In this document: positions 46,457 through 55,467 of the stretch, in pieces
Layout: each line of letters starts with the position of its first letter
Position numbering within the stretch: position 1 is the stretch's first letter
Assembly (NCBI GenBank): GCA_965223985.1
Contig: OZ245030.1
Span: 1,922,001 to 1,986,000, forward strand
Reading direction: 5' to 3'
Length of the DNA: 64,000 bases
DNA from: JAPPKS01 sp963667895
GTDB taxonomy: Bacteria; Poribacteria; WGA-4E; PCPOR2b
Notes under the pieces: model-generated
What the model saw: only the letters and a program-made list of their open reading frames with translations
What the model was told of the DNA's origin: nothing
The model's database searches: none
Translations under genes and position numbers: made by a program

Positions 46457-49372
46457 CTAATTGACGAAGATGTCCGCCAACCTGATTTCAACCACTTTGC
46501 CGACTTTTACCAACTGCTCCATATCTATCTTGTTTTGGTCCCCAACAATGGAAATGAGCTTGTGACGGTTTCGCAGGTGTTCTTCATGGAATTGGAGCAT
46601 CAGGTCGATCTTGGATTCTTGAATCTGTTCAAATCGCCATTTTCGCGGATCAATTGGGACCTCTAAGCGTTCCCATGAACGCACCGCTCCAATAACGTCT
46701 CGGAAGCCGAGTTTGGCGGTACGATAGCGATTCAGTATGGAATGACGCGCCTCAGCGAAACGTTCAGGAGATTCAGGTAGGTTGTCAATGAGGTCAATGA
46801 AGGCTTCCACAGCTACAGGTGTTTTATCGGCTTGGCAGGCAATATACCCCCACATCGAATTTTGATCGCCTTTGCGGCGACCCGTAGCGTATCTAGCGTG
46901 TGTTGCATAAGCAAGCGCGCGGGACTCTCGCAATTCTTGGAAGACGACGCCTGCCATCCCACCGGCGAAATAGGCGTTGTAAAGTTGGAGAGCTGGATTG
47001 TCAGCTTCATTATAGTCTTCATCACCGAATTCGATATCCACCTGCGACTGCGCCATCTCTTTGTGAAAGAAGAAGATTTCAGTCTCTTCGGGAAGACGGA
47101 CTTTGAGAAAATGGTAGCGCGGGGGCGTTTGCAAAGTACCCGAGATGGGGTGGTTCTTTGTTAGGTCATCCAGCACTTCATCCAGTGGCAACGAACCCAC
47201 GTAACTGATGGTGTGTTTGTAGTTCAAGAGTTCTTTAATCTCTTTGTGGAGTTCATCTACCGTCAGCCGCCGGACAGCTTCACTGGGTAGCAAACGCAAA
47301 TAGCGGGAGTCTTTGCCATATCGATTGTAATGCAGAAGGGCGCGGCGTATAGCACGGTAATTTTTCTTGGCATCTTCTCGGTTAATGAGAATAATTCTGA
47401 TGAGTTCCTCCAGGGTCGTTGCATCAGCAGTTGGGTGCTTCAGAAGATCTAGTAGCAATACGAGAGATGCACTGAAATTTTCGTCGAGGCCTGAAATGGT
47501 GATTGCCGTTTCGTTGTCTTCAACGTCAATGCTGAAGTCGGTTCCCAGTTTGTACCACTCCTTTTTTAAGCCTTCGGCGCTGTATTCTGAAGCGCCGGAT
47601 TTATCGAGCAGTTGCGTGGCGATGTCCAACTTATTATTGTGGCGGCTACCGAGATCGATGGAAATCGTGAGTGAAAACAGGTCGTTGATTGGATTCTGAT
47701 CGTAGTAGAGCCTGACGCCATCGTGATAGTTAGTGATTTGATAGTCTTTATCCGATACAAAGACTGGCTCAATTTCTTTAACTGACATCGCAAAGATTTG
47801 TTTGGCAAAGGCGGACTGCCTCGCAGGATCAATCTCGATGGTGTCAATTTGTGGTTTTTCGATGGATGGGACTTCGTGCTGTTCGTCCACACGATAGCCC
47901 GCTACATAGTTGTTGCTGAAATATCGGTTGGCTACCGTGACGAGGTCCTGTTTGGTCAGTTCTTCCATACGTGCAATTTCACCGACGGCGTCATCCCAAT
48001 CCTGAAAAGACAGAAAAGCATCACGCATCATCGTGACCCGGGCGGGATTTGACTCCAATTGCGCTTTCTGGGATTTCTTAAAATCGATCACAATTCCTGG
48101 CACCAACCACGCTTCAAACTCACCCTTTTTAATCAATTCAATCTGCTCCAGAAGCAGCTGTTCAACTGCTTCGAGAGGCTGTTCTTCTTTCGGAATGCCC
48201 CACAGGTATTGCACACCATCGTCGTTATCCATGCTAGGATACGAGCCAGCCTGCCGCACCTTCTGTGCCTGATTTAAGTTCAGGTTAATCAACCCGGCGG
48301 TCGCATTATCCAAAATCATATCAATTAGTTTCAGGGCTTCCGCGTCCTTGTGATTGCGGCTCGCCGTTCGGAATGCGAGGAGGACATACTCCTCCCCCCG
48401 ATATTTGACTGTAACACGTTCAGCACCCTTCAGCGGTTCTTCATTCCACACTTTTGCTTGGGGCAGCTTTTTTGGCTGCCACCGGGAAAAATGCTCGTCA
48501 ATCATTCGGATGGTTCCCTCGGCATTGATGTCGCCGGAGATGTGAATTGCCATGTTGTTGGGCACATAGTAGGTATGGTAGAATTCGTACATCTTTTTTA
48601 GAGATGGATTCTTCAAGTGTTCGCCCGAGCCAAGAGTTGTCTGTTGTCCATAGGGGTGATTTTTATAGAGCAACTGCTTGACTGCTTCACTAATGATTCG
48701 GCGTTTGCTGTCCAACGACCGGTTCTTTTCCTCATAGACAGTTTCCAACTCGGTCTGAAAGAGGCGGAAGACGGGCTCAATGAAGCGATCGGATTCTATC
48801 ATCATCCACTGATACAGCCGGTTCGCAGGCAGATCCACGGTGTAAACGGTTTCCTCCACCCAGGTATGTGCATTGACATATCGTCCGCCCATCGCTTTGT
48901 AGAGCTTGTCGAGTTCGTTGGGGATACCGTATTGCGCAGCGAGTTGAGATGCCTGATTAATTTCAGCGTAGATTTTCACACGATTCTCTGGATCAGTTTC
49001 ATGGAAATGCGCTTCGTAGAGATCGGTAATTTTGTCTAGATGCGGTTTCTCTTTTTCGTAGTCAAGGGTGCCCACATTCTGGGTTCCCTTAAAGAGCATG
49101 TGCTCCAGATAGTGAGCGATACCGGTTGCTTCAGCCGGATCATGCTTGCTGCCCGCACGCACAGAAATCTCTGCGTAGAAGCGGGGCTCTTCACGGTTTT
49201 CTGTGAGATAAACCGTCAAGCCGTTGTCCAATTGATAAATCTGGGCAGACATTAAATCGGCAGGGTTTGGATCATTGATGCGTCTATAGCCAGCCCAGCT
49301 AGTAGATACAGTCAAGCCGAGAACAAAAACTGAAACAAATATTTTGTACAAAACCTCTTTTTTCCGATACAT
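46457..49372 (-). CDS. secreted M16 family zinc metalloprotease (large, two-half)
   Basis: A 971-residue single-chain M16 protease with two homologous halves, as in pitrilysin. The active N-terminal half has the zinc motif HYLEH followed by MLFKGTQNVGT, and a downstream glutamate in LETVYEEKNR. A signal peptide is present (MYRKKEV..., cleavage near STSWAG). The start ATG 49372 follows AAGGGA; the frame is open to 49507 without a signal-like context. The C-terminal half (from about residue 540) lacks a zinc motif but has ELRESRALAYATHA, the R...Y region of the inactive half. It is periplasmic or extracellular; the substrate is unknown. It is the third M16 protein in the window. Confidence 0.9.
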   Translation of the reverse strand: MYRKKEVLYKIFVSVFVLGLTVSTSWAGYRRINDPNPADLMSAQIYQLDNGLTVYLTENREEPRFYAEISVRAGSKHDPAEATGIAHYLEHMLFKGTQNVGTLDYEKEKPHLDKITDLYEAHFHETDPENRVKIYAEINQASQLAAQYGIPNELDKLYKAMGGRYVNAHTWVEETVYTVDLPANRLYQWMMIESDRFIEPVFRLFQTELETVYEEKNRSLDSKRRIISEAVKQLLYKNHPYGQQTTLGSGEHLKNPSLKKMYEFYHTYYVPNNMAIHISGDINAEGTIRMIDEHFSRWQPKKLPQAKVWNEEPLKGAERVTVKYRGEEYVLLAFRTASRNHKDAEALKLIDMILDNATAGLINLNLNQAQKVRQAGSYPSMDNDDGVQYLWGIPKEEQPLEAVEQLLLEQIELIKKGEFEAWLVPGIVIDFKKSQKAQLESNPARVTMMRDAFLSFQDWDDAVGEIARMEELTKQDLVTVANRYFSNNYVAGYRVDEQHEVPSIEKPQIDTIEIDPARQSAFAKQIFAMSVKEIEPVFVSDKDYQITNYHDGVRLYYDQNPINDLFSLTISIDLGSRHNNKLDIATQLLDKSGASEYSAEGLKKEWYKLGTDFSIDVEDNETAITISGLDENFSASLVLLLDLLKHPTADATTLEELIRIILINREDAKKNYRAIRRALLHYNRYGKDSRYLRLLPSEAVRRLTVDELHKEIKELLNYKHTISYVGSLPLDEVLDDLTKNHPISGTLQTPPRYHFLKVRLPEETEIFFFHKEMAQSQVDIEFGDEDYNEADNPALQLYNAYFAGGMAGVVFQELRESRALAYATHARYATGRRKGDQNSMWGYIACQADKTPVAVEAFIDLIDNLPESPERFAEARHSILNRYRTAKLGFRDVIGAVRSWERLEVPIDPRKWRFEQIQESKIDLMLQFHEEHLRNRHKLISIVGDQNKIDMEQLVKVGKVVEIRLADIFVN

Positions 49373-49437
49373 TTTTTGGGTTCCCTTCTTGAGAATGTTT
49401 TGAAAATCTACAAATCGCAAATGATTCTCGAATCTTC

Positions 49438-50526
49438 CTAATAAACCCCCACTACGACTGTCTCCTGTAGGTCGGATAGCAACCGGAGATTCTGAACACC
49501 GCCCCAAGGGTATTGCTCAATCGGTTCAGCCCGTTCGGCTTCGTCTCTTTCTAAAAAGCGCGGCATAAAAAACTCTAGGGTCAACGTCGTCAGCATGACT
49601 CGACCGGTTTCACCATAATCGACAGGCTCTTCAGGGTTGTTGCGGTTGACCAGTTCAATCACAGCGCGAGGTTGTGGGGGATAGTAGATAATCGCATAAT
49701 TGTCAGCGGGGTCAAACGGTTTGCAGCACGCCAGACCCATCAGCGTGTTCCCGTAAGTCGGGACGAAATCAACCCCCGGCACCAATTCTTCACGGGCAAA
49801 GCGGTGAAACTGGGCATCCATTTCCGTCCCACCGCAAAAGATGCCTGTAATACCAATCTTTTGCAACGAAATCTTTTCGCACAGCGCCTCAAGAAGTTTG
49901 GGAGTTGTAAAAAGACACTGGATATTTTCATGGGCTCTTAAGATGTTCAATGCCTGATCGATGACATGGTCCTTGTAGGCGTCCAATTCTTGATGTTTCC
50001 CGTACTTAATCAATCTATTCACCCATCGCGGATCTAAATCCACCATAAAACAGATGCCACCTCGGTGTTGAGCTAAATACTCAACGGCAAGGCGCAATCG
50101 TCTCGGTCCGGTGGGGCCCAACATCAACCAATCGCCCCCGTGTGGAAAGCTTTCATCGGAGAGGGTTTGACTAAAGAACTCGTAATCAATCTGAAAATCA
50201 CGAACGTTGACGCGGGATTTGGGGACGCCGGTCGAACCGCCCGTTTCAAACACATACACCGGTTCCTTCGCGTACGCTTTTGGCACCCAACGTCGTACCG
50301 GTCCACCACGCAGCCATTCGTCCTGAAAATGTCCCAGAATTTTTAGGTCATCATAGCCGCCAATTTCTTTGCGTGGGTCAAATTCGAGGTTCCTCGCAAA
50401 TTCTAACCAGAACGGGGCGCCGGTCTCTGGACTGAAATGCCATTGAACAATTTCACGAACGTGGTCATCGAGTTGGCGGCGTGCCACTGCGATTTTTTGA
50501 GATAGAGAAGTGTTTAAGATTTCCAT
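49438..50526 (-). CDS. adenylate-forming enzyme of the ANL superfamily (PaaK-like)
   Basis: A 362-residue ANL-type (phenylacetate-CoA ligase-like) enzyme. The phosphate loop is FETGGSTGVPKS, the adenine-pocket region is TYGNTLMG and the hinge region is DYGETGRVMLTTL. The small C-terminal domain present in full acyl-CoA ligases seems absent or very short (PaaK is about 430 residues), so it may only adenylate or need a partner. It is located 65 bases upstream of the M16 gene on the same strand. The substrate is unknown. Confidence 0.75.
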   Translation of the reverse strand: MEILNTSLSQKIAVARRQLDDHVREIVQWHFSPETGAPFWLEFARNLEFDPRKEIGGYDDLKILGHFQDEWLRGGPVRRWVPKAYAKEPVYVFETGGSTGVPKSRVNVRDFQIDYEFFSQTLSDESFPHGGDWLMLGPTGPRRLRLAVEYLAQHRGGICFMVDLDPRWVNRLIKYGKHQELDAYKDHVIDQALNILRAHENIQCLFTTPKLLEALCEKISLQKIGITGIFCGGTEMDAQFHRFAREELVPGVDFVPTYGNTLMGLACCKPFDPADNYAIIYYPPQPRAVIELVNRNNPEEPVDYGETGRVMLTTLTLEFFMPRFLERDEAERAEPIEQYPWGGVQNLRLLSDLQETVVVGVY

Positions 50527-50816
50527 ACTATCCTTTCTGTGGTTAGTCGCCTTTGGGTGAGATGACCTCGATAAGACGGCAAAACTCCTTACTAAAAAGG
50601 CGGGTACAATCCTCTGTTAAGGCATTCTTAATAATCTCACTGCTTGGAAGTTTCTATTGACACCTTATCGTTCTGTGTGCTAGACTTGAAGTTGCCAGTT
50701 GTTGGTCTATATCTTATCAAAGGGGAGGATTTATTCGCCGTGTCCTCATCCACTTCACATTTGGGAATCAGCCAGCGATTATGGTGAACATCTGCAACAG
50801 ACTCGAAGGTGCAAAA

Positions 50817-51473
50817 ATGCAAAACGAGTTGGGTAGAGAAATATCTGAGGATGAACTTCCACTTTTTCCATTGCACGTTGTGTTGTTTCCCGGCACTATA
50901 CTTCCTCTCCACATTTTTGAGCCGCGGTATCGATTGATGATTCAATTCTGCTTGGACAACGAACGTCCTTTCGGGGTTGTTCTCATCAAAGAGGGGCACG
51001 AAGTGGGCGAGCCAGCCGAACCTTTTCTCGTTGGTACATCGGTTCAAATCATCGAAGTGGATCGGCTGAAGGATGGTCGGATAAACCTGATAACCCTCGG
51101 ACAGCATCGCTTTGAAGTCGTAGATATTACGCAATATGAACCGTATTTGGTCGGCAGAGTCAGCGTTCTGGATATAGAGGATATTGAGGCGGACGAAAAC
51201 CTCCAATCGCTTGCGGCGAAAGCCAGCCAGTTATACCAGGACTATGAATCCCTGTTGGCAAAACTAATGCCGGGGTGGGAGACGCCGCAGGACATTCCGG
51301 CATCCCCGTGCCCTCTATCTTACCAGATTGGTGCAAGGCTTCAAATCCCTTTGGAGGAATCACAGCAGTTGCTTGAAACGTTGCCGATCGATCAGCTTAT
51401 GACTCACGAAATCGAGATTCTTGAACGAGAGAACCGACAATTGAGAATTAGGCTAATTGCCCAAAGTAATTAA
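50817..51473 (+). CDS. Lon substrate-binding (LON_substr_bdg) domain protein
   Basis: A 218-residue protein matching the N-terminal substrate-binding domain of Lon protease without its AAA or protease parts: LPLFPLHVVLFPGTILPLHIFEPRYRLMI, FGVVLIKEG, VGTSVQIIEV, LGQHRFEV, followed by a helical region. Stand-alone forms are common and of unknown role. The ATG at 50817 follows AAGGTG at a short distance; another ATG at 50781 is in frame. The gene is the first of a short plus-strand run. Confidence 0.85.
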   Translation: MQNELGREISEDELPLFPLHVVLFPGTILPLHIFEPRYRLMIQFCLDNERPFGVVLIKEGHEVGEPAEPFLVGTSVQIIEVDRLKDGRINLITLGQHRFEVVDITQYEPYLVGRVSVLDIEDIEADENLQSLAAKASQLYQDYESLLAKLMPGWETPQDIPASPCPLSYQIGARLQIPLEESQQLLETLPIDQLMTHEIEILERENRQLRIRLIAQSN

Positions 51474-51569
51474 GACCGCGTCTCCAACCCAAGCAGTGCT
51501 TGCCCCGATATTGAATTGCAGGAGTACACTTTCAGATGCTTTTGCTAATTCTGAGACGAAGATGAACAC

Positions 51570-52214
51570 ATGCACCGCGCCTTAAGTTCAAACAACCCTT
51601 CCGATATATCTGCCGTCCAACTCAACGTGCGGGATTTTATTTATGTCTGCAACATTTTGTCCCTGGTGAGAATTGGGCTTGTTCCGCTTATCGTTTACAG
51701 CATTATCCGTCACCATCATTTGATGACGCTGGTTACAGGGAGTCTGGCTATTCTCTCTGACATACTTGACGGCTACTTTGCCCGGCGGTTGAATCAACAG
51801 TCGGATCTCGGAAAGATTTTGGATCCAATCGCTGACAAATTGGTGATTGGTGTGGTTATTCTCGCGCTGGTTCTATCAAATCCAAAATTTCCTCTCTGGG
51901 CTTTGGGAATTGTCATCACTCGTGATCTTCTCATCGTTTTTGGAAACATAGTTATGTTTCGCCGAAAGCGAATCATTACGAAATCCAATCGTTGGGGCAA
52001 GGGCACAACTTTCGTCCTCTCAACAGCTTTGATGCTTTACGTTTTTAATGACTATTTTCCGGATTCAATCCCCTTCTATGTGCTAAGCATCGGTTTGGTG
52101 TTAGCGCTGATTTCTGCATGGAGCTATGGGCAGCGCTGGTTGTATCTCATGCAAATAAGTGATTCCGCCCAGCCAGTGGAGACCATTAACTCGAACAAGT
52201 CCCCATCCTCATAG
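51570..52214 (+). CDS. pgsA: CDP-alcohol phosphatidyltransferase (PgsA-like)
   Basis: A 214-residue membrane protein with the full CDP-alcohol phosphotransferase motif D-x2-D-G-x2-A-R-x8-G-x3-D-x3-D, seen as DILDGYFARRLNQQSD, then GKILDPIADK. It has about six helices. PgsA makes phosphatidylglycerophosphate from CDP-diacylglycerol; the family also includes other alcohol acceptors, so the symbol is tentative. The gene is preceded by the Lon-domain gene and followed 23 bases later by a coiled-coil gene. Confidence 0.85.
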   Translation: MHRALSSNNPSDISAVQLNVRDFIYVCNILSLVRIGLVPLIVYSIIRHHHLMTLVTGSLAILSDILDGYFARRLNQQSDLGKILDPIADKLVIGVVILALVLSNPKFPLWALGIVITRDLLIVFGNIVMFRRKRIITKSNRWGKGTTFVLSTALMLYVFNDYFPDSIPFYVLSIGLVLALISAWSYGQRWLYLMQISDSAQPVETINSNKSPSS

Positions 52215-52237
52215 CGGCAGAAAGGAAATGCTGTCGA

Positions 52238-52720
52238 ATGCCAACAACAGTCACTGTAGCTGAGATTGCGGACATGATAGGTGTCGATGACGCCATTATC
52301 AGGCGAACCCTTGATCGCCGTGATGACGATCTTCAGCCCTATCTGCATGGAAACTCTGAGGTCATAGAACTAAACGAAAGGGCGACCGATGCGCCGGTTT
52401 CCGAACCGCCAACGCCGCTATTGGATTTAGAGGGGCTGCCGCTCCTGATCACGAAACTAGCTTTTAATATTCCCACATTGGACATTATCGAAAATCTTGC
52501 CTGCCAAGTGTTGCATCTCACAGTCCTGCGAGAGGAAAACACAGACCTGACGATTAACAACCAAGAACTTCAAGATCGAAATGAGCAACTGCAAGACTGT
52601 ATTAAAGATTTACAGCATCAAGTTTCGGAACTTCAAGGCGAATTAACCCGGCAAGCAGAGATGCAATCTCGCAAATGGTTTCACAGATTTTTCAGCCGCC
52701 GCCAATCAGATCGTTCTTAA
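52238..52720 (+). CDS. small HTH-like and coiled-coil protein
   Basis: A 160-residue protein of unknown family. The first 45 residues (TVAEIADMIGVDDAIIRRTL) look like a helix-turn-helix or IF-2-type N-terminal fold. Residues about 95-145 form a coiled coil (LREENTDLTINNQELQDRNE and so on), and a basic RKWFHRFFSRRQSDR ends it. This may be a DNA- or ribosome-linked scaffold. It is 23 bases from the pgsA-like gene. Confidence 0.6.
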   Translation: MPTTVTVAEIADMIGVDDAIIRRTLDRRDDDLQPYLHGNSEVIELNERATDAPVSEPPTPLLDLEGLPLLITKLAFNIPTLDIIENLACQVLHLTVLREENTDLTINNQELQDRNEQLQDCIKDLQHQVSELQGELTRQAEMQSRKWFHRFFSRRQSDRS

Positions 52721-52820
52721 GGTTATTCGCTGTCGTCAGATTGGAACTTTCCCAGAATCCGTATTTTCCAATTATAGCATAGTTTCACTCAGCTTATCTA
52801 CACTTTTGGGTTCTTCCTCA

Positions 52821-53531
52821 ATGAAAAAGAATCGTAATCAACTCATCGCACTTGGAACGCTAATTGTTGGCTTGGTCTTTCTGTATCAACCCCGATATAT
52901 CCTTCTTAAGGGGATTGCGTTGCCGCTTTTATCCCTGTCTGCAATCTTATCATCAACTTCCTTTTCCAAAAGACGAATCGTCGAGATCACTGCTGCGGTT
53001 GTGCTAGCCGCCGGATTAACATTTCTCTATCTACCGGTATCAATGGAGTCGTCCATCCCTTCGATTCTACACGGGTCAGCTTTTCACCTGCTGTTTGCCA
53101 GCGCCATCGCTTTCGGTATGACAACGCACCTGAAAAAATCAGCGGCAACTGTGGCAGCGATTATCGCCGTCATTGGACTGGTATTCCTTTATCAACCCTA
53201 TCTTTTTCTGTTCACGCTGGAACTGCCAGATGAGTTCTATGCTCTCACACAGTTGGAGGATGCGATTCGTACCGAAGGTTACCAACTGAAAGGGCACTTC
53301 TTTCAACTCTCTCTCACGCTAAAGAACTCCGCACTCCATCTGATGCTGACAGGTATGATTGTCCTTGCGATTGTGTCACCACGGAAGGTGTTAATCGAAC
53401 GCATATCGCTCGGCGGGATTACACTCGGATTGGTCTTTCTCTGTCAACCTTTTTGGATCCTACTTTACCAGACAAGCTTCCAGATTCTATTGGGGGGGTT
53501 GACCGCATTCATTGTCGTCGCACACCGGTAG
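52821..53531 (+). CDS. membrane protein with four internal repeats
   Basis: A 236-residue very hydrophobic protein. It contains four repeats centred on G-L-x-F-L-[YC]-x-P: VGLVFLYQPRYIL, AGLTFLYLPVSM, IGLVFLYQPYLFL and LGLVFLCQPFWIL, each followed by a helix and spaced about 55-90 residues apart. It is probably a duplicated helical-pair fold. No family recognised. The ATG at 52821 is preferred over the TTG at 52806. The gene ends 25 bases before the convergent PIN-like gene. Confidence 0.65.
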   Translation: MKKNRNQLIALGTLIVGLVFLYQPRYILLKGIALPLLSLSAILSSTSFSKRRIVEITAAVVLAAGLTFLYLPVSMESSIPSILHGSAFHLLFASAIAFGMTTHLKKSAATVAAIIAVIGLVFLYQPYLFLFTLELPDEFYALTQLEDAIRTEGYQLKGHFFQLSLTLKNSALHLMLTGMIVLAIVSPRKVLIERISLGGITLGLVFLCQPFWILLYQTSFQILLGGLTAFIVVAHR

Positions 53532-53555
53532 GATATCCTGGGTTGCCACCTGTTT

Positions 53556-54107
53556 TCAGATGTGGGTGTGTGCCCAAGTGTGGAGTTGGCGACAATCTTC
53601 CGGCGGGGCGCCGTTTTGGAGCCAGACGAGGGGTTCTTCTTCTGTAAAGACCGGATTCACCCAAACAATGTGTCGGATTTCACCAACATGTTGAGTGGCT
53701 CGAGCGAAGCACACCCGGGCAGTTTCATCGAGCGAAATGATGGTCTGGTCAGTTTCCCGTGCTGCTTCGAGAAGGTGAAAATCTTTCCGCATCGCTTCAA
53801 CCTCATTTTCGCCGGTTGCTATCCCTTCAATTCTGTCGCGCAATGCACGATTTACAAGAGGTTCGACATAATCAAATCTCTTTCTGGCAATCATCGATCT
53901 CAGCCATGTGGCTGTAAACATTGATTGGTGCGCATTCCATTCCTCGGAAAGTTCGGGCGACATCACAATGTGATGTCGGCATTCGTCCCGAAAGGTTTCG
54001 AGAAATTCGGTGCAGTTGATTGATACTGAAGCCGTTGCATCTTCCCCACCAGCAGCTCTTGCAATCGAAGCATTCACAACAAGCCGTTTCAAATCCCTTG
54101 ATTGCAT
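53556..54107 (-). CDS. PIN-like protein paired with an AAA15 ATPase
   Basis: A 183-residue protein. Residues about 7-75 (LVVNASIARAAGG, CTEFLETFRDEC, IVMSPELSEEWNAH, WLRSMIARKRF) look like a PIN-type nuclease fold, with D/N at the first acidic position (VVNAS where VVDAN is usual), a central E and a later acidic IISLDE. If right, one catalytic aspartate is replaced by asparagine. The ATG at 54107 is one base after the stop of the AAA15 gene, so the two are surely co-translated. The pairing of an OLD-like ATPase with an RNase-type effector is reminiscent of PARIS and related abortive-infection modules. Confidence 0.6.
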   Translation of the reverse strand: MQSRDLKRLVVNASIARAAGGEDATASVSINCTEFLETFRDECRHHIVMSPELSEEWNAHQSMFTATWLRSMIARKRFDYVEPLVNRALRDRIEGIATGENEVEAMRKDFHLLEAARETDQTIISLDETARVCFARATQHVGEIRHIVWVNPVFTEEEPLVWLQNGAPPEDCRQLHTWAHTHI

Positions 54108-54108
54108 A

Positions 54109-55398
54109 TTATGTTTTTTCAGCCAAACGCGATTGGGCTGCCTTGATATAACGACTCTGCGCTTTCAAATCGACATCATCAAAGTCCTCGGGCCAATCCC
54201 CGTAAGCTCCTGCATCGTCCAGATCGGCGGTGTTGATTTCGGTGGCACCATTTTCACCTCGTGTGAACCAATGCAGCTTCACCAACTCCGGCGAGAGGTC
54301 GCCTTTAGCGACAAGTGTTTGAACCGCTAGAAGCAGCCGCGAACTGTGAGTTTCCGCGACGATACGGACACCGCGTTTCGCTGCATCTGATAACACTTGC
54401 GCCAACGCGACCTGCGCGCGCGGGTGTAGGTGCATCTCCGGCTGTTCGAGGTAGACCAACCGCCCCGGCTCCGCGACAATTAGGGCAACTAAAACGGGCA
54501 GGATTTGGGACACACCGAATCCCACATCGGCGATGCTGACCATGTCCGTTTCGCCGGTTCCGGGGTGAGGGAGACGGCCGACTTGAAGTTCGATGCGGGT
54601 ATCGCCGATCTTTTTGGTACCGACGTGTCCTGTCAGTCCAAGTGCATGGAGGGCATCGGCTAACGTATTCAGACGTTCATCTGTTGTCTCCTGCCAACTG
54701 TGAATAATACTCGCAACGTAATTTTCAAACGTGCCGGGATACTTTGAACCGGTGCTGGTCAGTTTGTAGAGGCGTTCTGGATTGCCTCGTAGTCCGGGAA
54801 GGTGAATGCTGTTGAAAATATTGGACTGAAAGGAAGGGGAAGGATCGTTAAACACAAATCCACCATCTTCAGATTCAAGACGCAAAAAACATCTTAAACG
54901 CTTTACAACAAGATTTTTGCCAATCGACTTGAGCATCGAATCTAGGTCAGCCTGTAACTCGATTGCTTCAAGTGGCATCCCGGGTTTTAGTGTAAGATGT
55001 TCGTCAGGTCTAGTTCTGAATTTAAATTTTCTCGTCATCTCGACAAGTTCAATCCCACTCCGTACCCTTCTGAAAATCGTTCTTACCGACACGGACTGAT
55101 TAGTCTCAATCTCAATCTGAAAGCAATCTTCTCTGTCTTCATGGGTTAACTTGGACAAAAATTGCTCCGCCGATGTAAACTGAACGTTAGGTCCCTCAAG
55201 CAACAGCGGTCCCGGATCATACGGCGCCTCCAGCGTCTGCTTCAGCATCAATAACGGTTGCATAATGCTCGATTTTCCAGAACTGTTCGCACCGGCAAGA
55301 ATCGTCAGCGGACGAATGTCGATTGCGCACTCGTTTGCAAGCGGCTTGAAGCCGCTCACGGCTATCTTGGTAATGCCTTCGACCGTTTCCTTCGACAT
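54109..55398 (-). CDS. OLD-like AAA15 ATPase
   Basis: A 429-residue AAA15/ABC-type ATPase. Walker A GANSSGKSS (the residues following AVSGFKPLANE, typical of DUF3696/RecF-like N-termini), a Q-loop near LLMLKQTLE, the signature-like FGVSQILPVLVAL, the Walker B LVYLEQPEMHLHPRAQ and the H-switch in VAETHSSRLLL. There is no TOPRIM domain at the C-terminus, so the effector would be the PIN-like neighbour. The ATG at 55398 (MSKETVEG) is preferred; a TTG at 55437 is in frame. It is likely a defence gene; the evidence for this is context. Confidence 0.8.
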   Translation of the reverse strand: MSKETVEGITKIAVSGFKPLANECAIDIRPLTILAGANSSGKSSIMQPLLMLKQTLEAPYDPGPLLLEGPNVQFTSAEQFLSKLTHEDREDCFQIEIETNQSVSVRTIFRRVRSGIELVEMTRKFKFRTRPDEHLTLKPGMPLEAIELQADLDSMLKSIGKNLVVKRLRCFLRLESEDGGFVFNDPSPSFQSNIFNSIHLPGLRGNPERLYKLTSTGSKYPGTFENYVASIIHSWQETTDERLNTLADALHALGLTGHVGTKKIGDTRIELQVGRLPHPGTGETDMVSIADVGFGVSQILPVLVALIVAEPGRLVYLEQPEMHLHPRAQVALAQVLSDAAKRGVRIVAETHSSRLLLAVQTLVAKGDLSPELVKLHWFTRGENGATEINTADLDDAGAYGDWPEDFDDVDLKAQSRYIKAAQSRLAEKT

Positions 55399-55467
55399 GC
55401 GTGAAGTAACCTTTTCACTGTTGAAAATGTGAGACAACCATCAGATAGCATCGTCGTAACTCAACAT

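Noticed and set aside
50637..51206. 189-codon frame on the minus strand
   Set aside because: It lies opposite the Lon-domain gene, has no family features and is a shadow.
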